From the NCBI GenBank assembly GCA_963731125.1, contig CAVSVP010000033.1:112375-176374 (forward strand): DNA of 64,000 nucleotides. Reading direction: 5' to 3'. This stretch comes from CAVSVP01 sp963731125 (GTDB lineage Bacteria; Pseudomonadota; Gammaproteobacteria; Competibacterales; Competibacteraceae). A model generated the notes under the pieces. That model did not search any database. It saw only the letters and a program-made list of their open reading frames with translations, and was not told where the DNA came from. The translations under genes were made by a program, and so were the position numbers. Numbering within the stretch: the first letter of the stretch is position 1; every line of letters starts with the position of its first letter. Below, one piece after another: positions 14,794 to 23,546 of this stretch.

Positions 14794-17424
14794 TTACTGA
14801 TATAGAAAAGTACTACGGGTTAACAGATCACCCTCAGAGTCAAGTATCGACACTTGCCAGCGTCCTGTCATGGATGGGGTCAGGCGTTTACTGGAATAGA
14901 CGCGCCAGCGGTTGCTGCCAATAGGAAAGGATTTTTCAAATATTACTTTGCCCTCATATTCCCAGCGATGGATAATTCTTTCGCCCCGTAGATTCCTTAT
15001 TTCAGTGAAGTAGAAAAGCTTTCGAATGCCTTGCTCGGCTTCGATAACCGAACCGAGTTGATCAACGGGTTCGCGGCTGCGCACATTGCTGGTCAAGATG
15101 GCTCGGGCAACATTAGGGGAAGTGACTTCTGTGCTGGGTGCCGTCGATGCCGAGTCTTGAGAAGCCGCAACCGCGGCTGGTTCGGTAGCGCCTTGGCTAA
15201 CAGCAGACGGTTGCGGTTGCGGCGAGACCGCAGCAGGTTCGGCAGGTTCGGCAGGTTCGGCAGATGTAGTGGATGTCGCAGCTTCTTGGGGAGCGGCGGG
15301 TTGAGTGTCCGGCGTCTCTGGCGCAGGTTCGGAAGCTTCGGCAGGTTCAGACGCTTCGGCAGGTTCAGACGCTTCGGCAGGTTCAGACGCTTCGGCAGGT
15401 TCAGACGCTTCGGCAGGTTCAGACGCTTCGGCAGGTTCAGACGCTTCGGCAGGTTCAGACGCTTCGGCAGGTTCAGACGCTTCGGCAGGTTCAGACGCTT
15501 CGGCAGGTTCAGACGCTTCGGTAGGTTCGGCGAGCGTTGCAGTCTCTTGGGGAGTGGCGGGTTGAGTGCCCGGCACCTCTGTCGCAGGTTCGAAAGATGC
15601 GGCGGGTGCCGGCTCTGAGCCGGTGGACCCTGGTAGGTTTTCCTGCGTTTGCGGCGCGGCCGCGGTGGTTTCGGTTATCCGCTCTTGTTCCAGCTCGTGG
15701 TCTTGCGGCGCCTTGGCAGCATCGGCCAGCCAGCGGTGGAGTGCTTCGAGGCGTTGCTCAGCCTTAGCCTCTCCGGTTTGTACGGCTTTTCGGTACCACT
15801 CTTCAGCCTTAACCGGGTCAGCGGCAATATCAGTTAGACCGCGCTGCTCGAGTACTACCGGATCATACGTTTCTCCAAGAGCTGTGGCAGCCTCGGCATT
15901 GTCGGCCTCAGCGGCAGCTTGGTAGAAGCGGCGAGCCAAGTCCATATTACCCAGTGAGAGCATTTCGTCGCCGTGCTGAATCAAATCCGACGAATCAATC
16001 AAAGGGGGAGCGGTCTGCTCAGTCATGGAAGGGGCAGCAGTGTCCGAGGACGGGGCAGGACGTTCAACCGCTGAGGGCTCACCCTCAGTTTGCTCTGGCG
16101 GGGTGTTGGCTAGGGGAGTGGAGATTAACGACGATTCCTCTGGAGTTGCTGTGAAGTCATCTTCCTGGGGGGATGGAGTGTCCGCGGGTTCGCTTTCCGG
16201 TAACGGAGCTGAACTTGGCGCTGAAGTTCTTTCAGGCGTAACATCGGTGCTAGACGCTATGTTAGTGGCAGACTGATTATGTTCCTCATTGCTGGTTATC
16301 AGGAAGAAAAGCAAACCGCCGAGCAAAACCAGCAAACATAAAATACCCGCTAAGCGCCAATAGCGAGGACGGGTCTTATGTCTTGGCCGACGATTAGCAC
16401 GATGGCCACGCGATTTTGCCTTTAGCGCATCGCTTAAGACGGTTGTCTCATCGAGTGATGTTGCTTCAGAGGGTCGGGAGGCGGCCGGTCCGGCAGAGGC
16501 TGCCGCAGGCTGGGGGCTGAGTTCCCGGGGCGGTTGGATGTGCGCCTGCTGTGACGGCATTGCTGTGTCAGGCTGTGCGTCCACTTGCGATTCATCAGCA
16601 GGCCCTTCATTGACAGCTTTATCGACCAGAGCTGCCGAAATCTTGGTTTGCCTGGCGGCGTAAGCAAGCTGCAGCGCCTGATAGCAAAGCGCATTTACGA
16701 AACGGGGCAAACCGCTGCTATGCTGTGCGATGCGTTCAATCGCTGGCGGTTTAAATAAAGTGCCTCGCTTGGCACCTGCAGCCTGCAATTGTTGGTGGAT
16801 AAGATCCGCTACCTCGGTCTTTTCGAGAGGCTCCAGGCGAATATAAACAGCATTGATTTCTATGGCATGCAACGATTGCTGTTGCCGCACTAATTTCTCC
16901 AGCGCGGGTCTGCCGCTCAGAAGGATCGTTAGGGAGCGATCTTGCTCGAGTTCCAATTGGGCCAAGCAGGGAAGTTGTCGGAGTACTTGCGCCTGCAGCG
17001 CATGGGCATCGTCGATGGCTAAAACAATTCTTGTTGCCGGTTCAAAATGAACGTTGAGATAATCTTTGAGGGTGTTGAGTCCTGGAGTAGAGTCTGTTGT
17101 TAAGGACGGTAAGCCTAACAGGTCGCCAATGGCGCGTACGAGTTCCCCGAAACTGAGGTCAGGGGAGGGAATGTGGATAAAGTGATAAGCTGCGGGCGCC
17201 TCCGCGGCAAGCTTACGAAGCAGTACTGTCTTGCCGACACCGGCCTCGCCGATTAATAAAATAAAATCAAGGCCAAAGCGGATGCCGTTCAGCAGTCGGC
17301 TGGAGGCACGCCAACAGGCGGCGCTGGTATAGGCGCTCTCAGGTGGTTCAATCCCAACGAAAGGCATGCGGCGAAAACCGAAGTACGCCTCTAAAGCGGC
17401 GGGAGAAGATATAGGATTGGCCAT
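14794..17424 (-). CDS. ExeA-like AAA ATPase, membrane-anchored, with EASEPA repeats and DUF2914
   Basis: The 876-residue protein starts with an ExeA/GspA-like AAA ATPase (Walker A GEAGVGKT at 59-66, Asp-Asp-Ala-His near 137). A single membrane helix (about 352-375) follows a basic stretch. Then come a Pro/Ser/Thr/Glu-rich linker, a Sel1-like helical unit (about 490-565), eleven Glu-Ala-Ser-Glu-Pro-Ala repeats, and a C-terminal DUF2914 domain with Trp-Glu-Tyr-Glu-Gly. The topology implies a cytoplasmic ATPase and a periplasmic C-terminus that could span or touch the peptidoglycan, as ExeA and DamX-like proteins do. Its partner is unknown. Confidence 0.85.
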   Translation of the reverse strand: MANPISSPAALEAYFGFRRMPFVGIEPPESAYTSAACWRASSRLLNGIRFGLDFILLIGEAGVGKTVLLRKLAAEAPAAYHFIHIPSPDLSFGELVRAIGDLLGLPSLTTDSTPGLNTLKDYLNVHFEPATRIVLAIDDAHALQAQVLRQLPCLAQLELEQDRSLTILLSGRPALEKLVRQQQSLHAIEINAVYIRLEPLEKTEVADLIHQQLQAAGAKRGTLFKPPAIERIAQHSSGLPRFVNALCYQALQLAYAARQTKISAALVDKAVNEGPADESQVDAQPDTAMPSQQAHIQPPRELSPQPAAASAGPAASRPSEATSLDETTVLSDALKAKSRGHRANRRPRHKTRPRYWRLAGILCLLVLLGGLLFFLITSNEEHNQSATNIASSTDVTPERTSAPSSAPLPESEPADTPSPQEDDFTATPEESSLISTPLANTPPEQTEGEPSAVERPAPSSDTAAPSMTEQTAPPLIDSSDLIQHGDEMLSLGNMDLARRFYQAAAEADNAEAATALGETYDPVVLEQRGLTDIAADPVKAEEWYRKAVQTGEAKAEQRLEALHRWLADAAKAPQDHELEQERITETTAAAPQTQENLPGSTGSEPAPAASFEPATEVPGTQPATPQETATLAEPTEASEPAEASEPAEASEPAEASEPAEASEPAEASEPAEASEPAEASEPAEASEPAEASEPAEASEPAPETPDTQPAAPQEAATSTTSAEPAEPAEPAAVSPQPQPSAVSQGATEPAAVAASQDSASTAPSTEVTSPNVARAILTSNVRSREPVDQLGSVIEAEQGIRKLFYFTEIRNLRGERIIHRWEYEGKVIFEKSFPIGSNRWRVYSSKRLTPSMTGRWQVSILDSEGDLLTRSTFLYQ
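15323..15520. repeat. 18-bp coding tandem repeat, eleven units
   Basis: Ten identical 18-bp units (GCAGGTTCAGACGCTTCG on this strand) run without a break from 15341 to 15520, preceded by one variant unit at 15323. Each codes for Glu-Ala-Ser-Glu-Pro-Ala in the ExeA-like protein. Perfect identity at the DNA level points to recent slippage or recombination, so the copy number probably varies between strains while the frame is kept. Confidence 0.95.
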
Positions 17425-17625
17425 GGTAGGTTACCTCGAAATCTGGCAATGAAGCCGCTGCCACCTCCGAGTCTTGCTCATCAGTCCTTTCAAGGTGACC
17501 AAATTTTTGCTCGCGTAACACAGCGTATTTGGTGAATTAAAAGGCCAGTTTTTGGCGCAGCACTTTAATCCAAACTAGCTATGCAGAATCGCTGGAAATG
17601 TTTTTCTCAATGCGGCTGCTCAAGT

Positions 17626-17645
17626 CCCCGGTATAGAGACCGGGG
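17626..17645. terminator. GC-rich hairpin downstream of the CBM48 gene
   Basis: CCCCGGT (17626-17632) pairs with ACCGGGG (17639-17645) across a six-base loop, 26 bases past the stop of the minus-strand CBM48 gene. There is no clear U-run on either strand, so termination is only possible, not shown. Confidence 0.3.
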
Positions 17646-17670
17646 AATCGGCTTTTAGTGATAATAACGC

Positions 17671-17979
17671 TTACACAGTGACTACGGAGTTTTCACTATC
17701 GTGATAAGTACTTGGCGTATATTTATCAGCCTCTGAGTCATTTTGCCAGCTTTCGCCGTTAAGCAGATAGCGGAATTGGTATTCTTTGCCGGTTTCCAAT
17801 TCAACCGTTGCCGTAAAGGCACCGTTTTTAAGCTTCTTCATGGGCGTAGCGGAGCTGTCCCAATTGTTAAACTCGCCGACTACGCTGGCTTTTTCAGCGG
17901 TTTGTCCCACATCCTCAGGTATCCGAAAAGTGACTTTGCAGATGGGTTTGGTTTTCAGATGCTGCTTTTTAATGCTCAT
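17671..17979 (-). CDS. CBM48/isoamylase-N-type early-set domain protein
   Basis: The 102-residue protein is one carbohydrate-module-like domain: Val-Val-Gly-Glu-Phe-Asn-Asn-Trp-Asp followed by Pro-Met-Lys-Lys-Leu-Lys-Asn-Gly and Tyr-Gln-Phe-Arg-Tyr-Leu-Leu-Asn-Gly. This is the AMPK/isoamylase N-terminal pattern that binds glycogen-like glucans. Such stand-alone domains are common in gammaproteobacteria and have no proven role. It has no enzyme domain attached and no glycogen genes nearby. The preceding 360 bases are non-coding and should hold its promoter. Confidence 0.85.
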   Translation of the reverse strand: MSIKKQHLKTKPICKVTFRIPEDVGQTAEKASVVGEFNNWDSSATPMKKLKNGAFTATVELETGKEYQFRYLLNGESWQNDSEADKYTPSTYHDSENSVVTV

Positions 17980-18443
17980 TGTTTGATCTCCCTGTTAAGG
18001 CTTCGGGGTAAAAAAGATGGAGGGTTTGAATAAGCAATAATGGGTCTTTGGTTGTCGAAATTTTTTCATACTTTACCGAAAGAGTCTCTCGTTGGTTTAC
18101 GTAGAAGGCGGCATTAAAACCCTGTGGCTTATGATAGCAGGATAGACTTAGCGTATTCGCTGCCGTAGAGCTTACGCTACAATCTGCGATTCGCAAGTGA
18201 GTCGATCTTTTGTCAAAACGAACACTGAGGCGCCGGGTTGGCAAGTGTCGCCAGCAGTACACAGGCAAGTGCGCAGTAGCGAATCCCTGCCGGACGGTAG
18301 AGTTGAGCGGCGGGAGCATGTCCAGCAGCCCTGGACAGCTTGTCTTATTAGAATAGGCATGAAGTCCATGCCATCTGCACAGGAAGGCGGGTTTCGGTAA
18401 TATGGCTCGGTTTACAACTAACCTGACGAGGAAAAGCTATCTT

Positions 18444-19106
18444 ATGGCCAGCAAAATCTACGACTACCCCGGTGAAAAAATCACCGTGCACTATGATGTT
18501 AAACGCTGTATTCATGCCGCCGAGTGTTCACACGGTTTGCCGAACGCATTCGACCCTCAACGTAAGCCCTGGATAGATCCCAACGCGGCGTCGGCGGACA
18601 CAGTCGCCGAGGTAATTATGCGCTGTCCCACCGGGGCGCTACACTTTACGCGCCACGACGACGCCTTCCCGGAACCGGTGCCGGAGCATAATACCATCAG
18701 CGTATTTCCTAATGGACCCCTGGTATTACGGGGCGATCTGGAGGTGCAGGGCCCTGATGGCAGTGTAGGGTTAAAGGATACGCGCATAGCGCTTTGCCGT
18801 TGCGGCGCGTCTAAGAACAAGCCTTTCTGCGATGGCAGCCATACCAAGGCAGATTTTCAGGATGCGGGTGAGCTTAGAAAAAATACCGCTAAGACCGTAG
18901 CGACTGAGTCTGCGGAATATACCTTAAAGATTATTCCGTCTCCCAATGGACCCTTTACTCTTAAGGGTGAGGCGGAGTTGCTAAGCGCAGACGGTCAAGC
19001 CCGCTACACCGGTAATCGCATGTTTTTGTGCCGGTGTGGTGCTTCCGGCAATAAACCATTTTGCGACGGCACGCATTCCAAGGTAGGTTTTACTGCCGAG
19101 GAATAA
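18444..19106 (+). CDS. Fe-S protein: 4Fe-4S mono-cluster domain plus two CDGSH domains
   Basis: The 220-residue protein has three iron-sulfur modules. An N-terminal divergent ferredoxin-like domain (about 12-75) holds Cys-Ile-His-Ala-Ala-Glu-Cys and later Met-Arg-Cys-Pro-Thr-Gly-Ala-Leu. Two CDGSH zinc-finger-type domains follow, each with Cys-Arg-Cys-Gly-Ala-Ser and Pro-Phe-Cys-Asp-Gly-(Ser/Thr)-His. CDGSH domains bind [2Fe-2S] clusters with three Cys and one His. A redox or cluster-transfer role is likely but untested. The ATG at 18444 has GAGG 12 bases upstream; the frame is open 14 codons further with no conserved sequence. Confidence 0.9.
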   Translation: MASKIYDYPGEKITVHYDVKRCIHAAECSHGLPNAFDPQRKPWIDPNAASADTVAEVIMRCPTGALHFTRHDDAFPEPVPEHNTISVFPNGPLVLRGDLEVQGPDGSVGLKDTRIALCRCGASKNKPFCDGSHTKADFQDAGELRKNTAKTVATESAEYTLKIIPSPNGPFTLKGEAELLSADGQARYTGNRMFLCRCGASGNKPFCDGTHSKVGFTAEE

Positions 19107-19128
19107 GCGAAAATGGCTTCTCCATTAC

Positions 19129-19156
19129 AGCCCTCTCCTCTGTCGGGGGGAGGGCT
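19129..19156. terminator. Strong hairpin between the CDGSH and M48 genes
   Basis: AGCCCTCTCC pairs with GGGGAGGGCT (one G-U pair), stem about 10 bp, 22 bases after the CDGSH gene stop. No U-run follows, so it may be a weak terminator or a transcript-stabilising structure. Confidence 0.35.
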
Positions 19157-19187
19157 CTTAGCAAAACGATAGCAACAGATTCGATGC

Positions 19188-19976
19188 ATGGTGAATAAAG
19201 TACTATTGGGACTGCTGGCGCTATTACTGACGGCGTGTGCCGTTTCTCCCACCGGACGCCAGCAATTTATGATGATGAATCCTCAGCAAATGAGCGCCAT
19301 GGGCACCCAGGCCTTTGCTGAACTCAAAGACGCCACGCCCGTTGAAAGGAATCGCCGCGTTAACGCCTATGTGCAGTGTGTGGCTAGCGCGATTACCCGC
19401 GAGCTTGGACCGGGACAAGAACCTTGGGAAGTGGTGGTATTTCAGGATAAGGCGGTCAATGCTTTTGCCTTGCCGGGCGGTAAGATTGGGGTCAATACAG
19501 GGCTTCTCAAGGTGGCTAAAAATCAGGATCAGCTGGCGGCGGTCATTGGCCACGAGGTGGGTCATGTGCTGGCGCAGCACGCCAATGAGCGAGCTTCGCA
19601 GCAGTTTGCGGTGCAAGGTGGCTTGGCGATTGTTGAGGCCCTTTCCGGCAGCCCGAATTCTCCATCTCGACAAGCTTTGCTGCAAGCGCTAGGGCTGGGA
19701 GCACAAGTGGGAATTTTGTTGCCGTACAGTCGCGTTCATGAAAGCGAAGCCGATCGGATCGGTCTGGATCTGATGGCCCGGGCAGGTTTTGATCCCCGCC
19801 AGAGCGTGGCATTGTGGGAAAATATGGCGCGTGCCAGCAGTGGTCAACCTCCGGAATTTCTCTCTACGCATCCTGCCCATAGCACTCGTATTAACGGTCT
19901 GCGGCAACTGATGGGGCCGGCGATGCGGACGTATGAGGCGGCCCGGGCAATGGGAAAAAGGCCCGGCTGTCGATAG
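19188..19976 (+). CDS. M48-family metallopeptidase lipoprotein (LoiP/YggG-like)
   Basis: The 262-residue protein opens with a lipoprotein signal ending Leu-Leu-Thr-Ala-Cys (Cys17). The zinc site HEVGH begins at His122, and the third ligand is Glu187 in His-Glu-Ser-Glu-Ala-Asp-Arg-Ile-Gly. This is the M48 outer-membrane-attached protease group that includes LoiP and BepA-like enzymes, which clear misfolded envelope proteins. It lacks the TPR domain of BepA and is closest in size to LoiP. The residue after the lipid Cys is Ala, so sorting to the outer membrane is expected. Confidence 0.92.
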   Translation: MVNKVLLGLLALLLTACAVSPTGRQQFMMMNPQQMSAMGTQAFAELKDATPVERNRRVNAYVQCVASAITRELGPGQEPWEVVVFQDKAVNAFALPGGKIGVNTGLLKVAKNQDQLAAVIGHEVGHVLAQHANERASQQFAVQGGLAIVEALSGSPNSPSRQALLQALGLGAQVGILLPYSRVHESEADRIGLDLMARAGFDPRQSVALWENMARASSGQPPEFLSTHPAHSTRINGLRQLMGPAMRTYEAARAMGKRPGCR

Positions 19977-20232
19977 CTTTATAGAATAGATGCTATTATA
20001 TCATCATAAAATTATCCTCATCTAATCTTTTTTTTAATAGTTCTATCGGCGCATGGAATAAAGCGCTTTGCCTGAACCAGGCCTGTTAAGCTATTCTGAA
20101 TGCTTGTGATATGGCTGCCGGTAAAGGAAATGCCGTAGCAAAGCGAACCGACAGAAACCGGTAATTCAAGAATGAGCCATCTATTGGCAAATACTGCTTT
20201 GCAGTGATAACCGACTCAGCGATTAACGCAAT

Positions 20233-20451
20233 ATGACAGAAACGGTATTTAAGCTTCTTCCCGGTGATAACAGTGAACAGAGTTACGCTCGGGTACGAAT
20301 AGTGACGGCTGCCCTGGCGGCCATGCGCGCCGCCGCTCTCGCTGGCAACGAACGGTTTTGTCTGCAGGAAGAAATGAATAGGCGCGAAGCGTATGCCGAC
20401 CGGATTCAGGCTGCATTGGAAGCTAAGGGAATGCGGCAGGAAAAATCATGA
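20233..20451 (+). CDS. Small protein translationally coupled to the KaiC-like gene
   Basis: The 72-residue protein is mostly helical and charged, with Ala-rich helices and an Arg-Arg-Glu-Ala-Tyr-Ala-Asp-Arg-Ile-Gln stretch near its end. Its stop overlaps the ATG of the KaiC-like gene (ATGA), so the two are almost surely translated together. I do not recognise a domain. It is not KaiA or KaiB: KaiB has a thioredoxin-like fold that this sequence does not resemble. A regulator or partner of the ATPase is a reasonable inference from coupling alone. Confidence 0.75.
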   Translation: MTETVFKLLPGDNSEQSYARVRIVTAALAAMRAAALAGNERFCLQEEMNRREAYADRIQAALEAKGMRQEKS

Positions 20452-21941
20452 CGACAAGTGTAAGCCAAACCCCCCCTGTAGCAGCGACCGGCATTACCGG
20501 TTTGGACACGATTTTAGGCGGTGGTCTGCCGCGCCATCATCTCTACCTGGTAGAAGGCGCCACCGGCACCGGCAAGACCACGCTGGCTTTACAATTTATT
20601 CTGGAAGGCATACGCCGCGGAGAGCCGGTGATGTATATCACGCTTTCCGAAACCGCCGAGGAACTTCGGCTGGTGGCTGCCTCTCACGGTTGGTGTCTGG
20701 ACGGTGTTGCGCTGTACGAGTTGCCTTCCGTGGACATGCTACCTATCATGGACAAGCGCTATACGTTGTTTCCCATTGCCGAAGTGGAAAGGGGTAATGT
20801 TCTGCAAGCGCTCTTCAGGGAAGTGGAACGGGTGCATCCCGCCCGACTTGTCCTGGATACCCTCGCGGGGCTGCGCCTGATGGCGGAAAGTCCCCTGCAC
20901 CACCGGCAACAGGTGCAAGGCCTGAGACAGTTTTTAAGCGGCCGCGACTGTACATCCCTGTTCATTGATGATGTTATGCCACACGCCAATGAGTATCAAT
21001 ACCCTAGTTTAGTGCATGGCATTATTCGATTGGAGCGCTATCTACCGGTCTACGGCGGAGTGCAGCGCCAGCTGGTTGTCGCTAAAATGCGAGGTTTGGC
21101 TTTTGCGGAAGGCTATCATGATTTCAAAATCACCAGCGGTGATTTGCTTGTCTACCCGCATCTGGTGGCGGCAAAGCACAAGGTAACATTTGCTCAGGAG
21201 CAGGTAACCAGTGGCGTGGCGGAACTGGATACCCTATTGGGTGGCGGTCTCAACCGGGGCCAAAGCAGCCTGCTGCTGGGACCATCGGGAGTAGGAAAGT
21301 CAACCGTGACGATGCAATGTGCCATGGCGGCCGCCAGCCGAGGGGAACGCAGCATAGTCTACCTGTTTGACGAAACCGTTGAGACGTATATCCAGCGTGG
21401 TGTTGCCCTTGGTATGGATATTCAGACGCAGGTGGACGCCGGACGCATGATGGTGAATAAAATAGACCCTGCCGCGCGGTCGGTAGGTGAATATACACAT
21501 CAGATTTGCCAAGTTGTCGAGCAGGAGGCGGTGCGTTTGGTAATTATCGACAGTCTGGGGGGGTATCTCCATGCCATGTCGGAGGCGAAGTTTCTTTCGT
21601 TGCACCTGCAGGAGTTACTGACTTACCTGAATAACCGGGGCGTGATTACCTTGCTCATCATGGTGCAGCCTGGATTCATCGGCCCCGCACTCCAGACGCC
21701 GGTCGAACTGAGTTCCATTGCCGATACGATTTTACTGCTGCGATTCTTTGAAACCCAAGGCCGGGTGCACAAGGCTATTTCCGTGATTAAGCGGCGTGGC
21801 GGCCAGCATGAAACCGTCATCCGCGAATTACAGCTGACACCCAGGGGGGTGCAGGTAGGGGCGCCGCTGGAAACTTTTCAGGGCATACTGAGCGGAATGC
21901 TTCAATACTTCGGTGAATCCACGGCGTTGTTGGAAAAGTAG
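20448..21941 (+). CDS. KaiC-like double-domain RecA-type ATPase
   Basis: The 497-residue protein has two KaiC domains, CI and CII, with Walker A GATGTGKT (37-44) and GPSGVGKS (278-285). In CII the region equal to the KaiC phosphorylation site keeps hydroxyl residues Thr417, Ser422 and Ser423, matching Thr426, Ser431 and Thr432 of cyanobacterial KaiC. The paired catalytic glutamates are only partly kept: Ser-Glu in CI and Asp-Glu in CII. It lies in a three-gene operon with a small upstream protein and a downstream hybrid kinase, with no KaiA or KaiB. A stress or redox signalling role is more likely than a true clock. Confidence 0.9.
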   Translation: MTTSVSQTPPVAATGITGLDTILGGGLPRHHLYLVEGATGTGKTTLALQFILEGIRRGEPVMYITLSETAEELRLVAASHGWCLDGVALYELPSVDMLPIMDKRYTLFPIAEVERGNVLQALFREVERVHPARLVLDTLAGLRLMAESPLHHRQQVQGLRQFLSGRDCTSLFIDDVMPHANEYQYPSLVHGIIRLERYLPVYGGVQRQLVVAKMRGLAFAEGYHDFKITSGDLLVYPHLVAAKHKVTFAQEQVTSGVAELDTLLGGGLNRGQSSLLLGPSGVGKSTVTMQCAMAAASRGERSIVYLFDETVETYIQRGVALGMDIQTQVDAGRMMVNKIDPAARSVGEYTHQICQVVEQEAVRLVIIDSLGGYLHAMSEAKFLSLHLQELLTYLNNRGVITLLIMVQPGFIGPALQTPVELSSIADTILLLRFFETQGRVHKAISVIKRRGGQHETVIRELQLTPRGVQVGAPLETFQGILSGMLQYFGESTALLEK

Positions 21942-21949
21942 GCGTACCG

Positions 21950-23506
21950 ATGGTCTCTTCTGCCGCGTCACAGCAAAGCATATTGGTGCTGACCCCCATC
22001 GGTCGGGACGCAGAGCTTGCCTGTCAGGTGCTGGAGGAGGCCGGACTGGCAGGCGAACGCTGCGAGGGACTGGGAGACTTGTGCCGGAAACTTGACGAGG
22101 GTGCGGGGGCTGTTCTTCTGGCTGAGGAAGCTTTGGCGGATGCGACGCTGGACCGGCTGGTGCAAATGCTAGACGAGCAACCTCCTTGGTCAACGCTCCC
22201 GGTGCTGGTATTAACCCGCGACAAGTCGGCCTTTTCAGAAAACGTAGCGGCTCTGAAAACCTTGGAGACCCGGCGGGGTGTCACCTTTCTAGAGCGGCCG
22301 CTACGGATCATGACCTTGATCAGCACCGTGCAGGCGACCTTGGAGGCCAGGCGACGTCAGTATCAGATCCGTGATTTACTGCAGACGGCAGAGGAAGGTA
22401 TGCGTTATCGGGACGAATTTCTGGCTATGCTGGGCCATGAATTGCGTAATCCAATCGCGCCCATCCGCAGTGCCATCGATATTCTTAAACTGGAAAGCCC
22501 CTTGACGGCCTCCTCTCTGCAATGGGGGCTGGAAATCATCGACCGGCAAACGCAGCAGCTTACCTATCTGGTGAATGATTTGCTGGATATGGCACGGGTG
22601 ACCCAGGGCCGCATTCAGCTGCGTCGCCAGACCGTCGTCCTGGCTGACAGCGTGGCTGCCGCCATCGAAACAGCCCGTCCAATCATTGAAGCCCGCCGGC
22701 ATAAGTTAACCTTGACGTCGCAGGCAAGCCCGCTGCAGGTAGAAGCCGATCCGACGCGGCTGGTTCAGGTGGTGGCGAATCTATTGCAAAATGCCGCTAA
22801 GTACACCAAGCCGGAGGGTCATATCTGGTTGACGGTGCGACGCGAGGGCAACGAGGCCGTGATCTGTGTACGGGATACCGGTATCGGCATCCCGGCCGAG
22901 TTTCTGCCCCATCTCTTTACTCCGTTTTCCCAGGCCAGCCGCTCGCTGGCCCGTTCCCAGGGCGGGTTAGGGGTGGGTTTGGCGCTGGTGCGGGGTCTGG
23001 TGGAAATGCACGGCGGCCGTGTCCTGGCTTTTAGTGCGGGGCTGGGGCAGGGCAGCGAATTTGTCGTAAGGTTACCCGCGCTGGCCGCTGTGCGACAACC
23101 TACGGAAGCGGCTCAGGATTCCCGCGCAGGCAAGGGCGAGCCGCCTGCTCGCCGCATTCTTGTGGTTGATGATAACCGGCAGGTCGCCGAATCCCTGGCC
23201 AGGCTACTGGCTATCATGGGGCATCAGGTTCACACGGTATACGACGGCGCAGCCGCACTCGATGCCGTTCACACCTTTCATCCGGAGGTGATTTTTCTGG
23301 ATATTGGTTTGCCGGGCATGGATGGCTACGAAGTAGCCCAACATCTGCGTACCCAATATCAGCAGAAGGTGCGGTTGGTGGCCGTCACGGGATACGGCCA
23401 AGAGGAAGACAGGCGGCGTGCTCACCAGGCAGGTTTTGATGATCATTTAGTCAAACCGGTCGCTAAGGAAGCGCTGCAAGACGTGCTGGCGTTGGAATCA
23501 CCGTAA
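21950..23506 (+). CDS. Hybrid histidine kinase with pseudo-receiver and receiver domains
   Basis: The 518-residue protein begins eight bases after the KaiC-like gene. Residues 10-130 look like a degenerate receiver (Leu-Val-Leu-Thr and a late Leu-Glu-Arg-Pro, but no clear phosphorylatable Asp pair). HisKA follows with HELRNP and His163, then HATPase (NNLLQNAAKYT-like N box, DTGIGI, GLGVGLAL) and a C-terminal receiver with Asp451. No membrane helix is present. KaiC proteins outside cyanobacteria often sit beside such kinases, so the KaiC-like ATPase probably controls or serves as its input. No separate DNA-binding output gene is adjacent. Confidence 0.9.
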   Translation: MVSSAASQQSILVLTPIGRDAELACQVLEEAGLAGERCEGLGDLCRKLDEGAGAVLLAEEALADATLDRLVQMLDEQPPWSTLPVLVLTRDKSAFSENVAALKTLETRRGVTFLERPLRIMTLISTVQATLEARRRQYQIRDLLQTAEEGMRYRDEFLAMLGHELRNPIAPIRSAIDILKLESPLTASSLQWGLEIIDRQTQQLTYLVNDLLDMARVTQGRIQLRRQTVVLADSVAAAIETARPIIEARRHKLTLTSQASPLQVEADPTRLVQVVANLLQNAAKYTKPEGHIWLTVRREGNEAVICVRDTGIGIPAEFLPHLFTPFSQASRSLARSQGGLGVGLALVRGLVEMHGGRVLAFSAGLGQGSEFVVRLPALAAVRQPTEAAQDSRAGKGEPPARRILVVDDNRQVAESLARLLAIMGHQVHTVYDGAAALDAVHTFHPEVIFLDIGLPGMDGYEVAQHLRTQYQQKVRLVAVTGYGQEEDRRRAHQAGFDDHLVKPVAKEALQDVLALESP

Positions 23507-23546
23507 TGGCCCCGGGTATTGGCGACTTAATGCGCTCCCGGAAAAT

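Noticed and set aside
15031..15767. Long open frames on the plus strand across the EASEPA region (Gly-Arg-Phe and Leu-Arg-Gln-Val repeats)
   Set aside because: They are produced by the 18-bp repeat, whose length is a multiple of three and which has no stop in several frames. The minus-strand frame has recognised domains on both sides.
20448..21941. True circadian clock
   Set aside because: KaiA and KaiB are missing and the catalytic glutamate pairs are altered; a KaiC-like signalling ATPase is the safer call.
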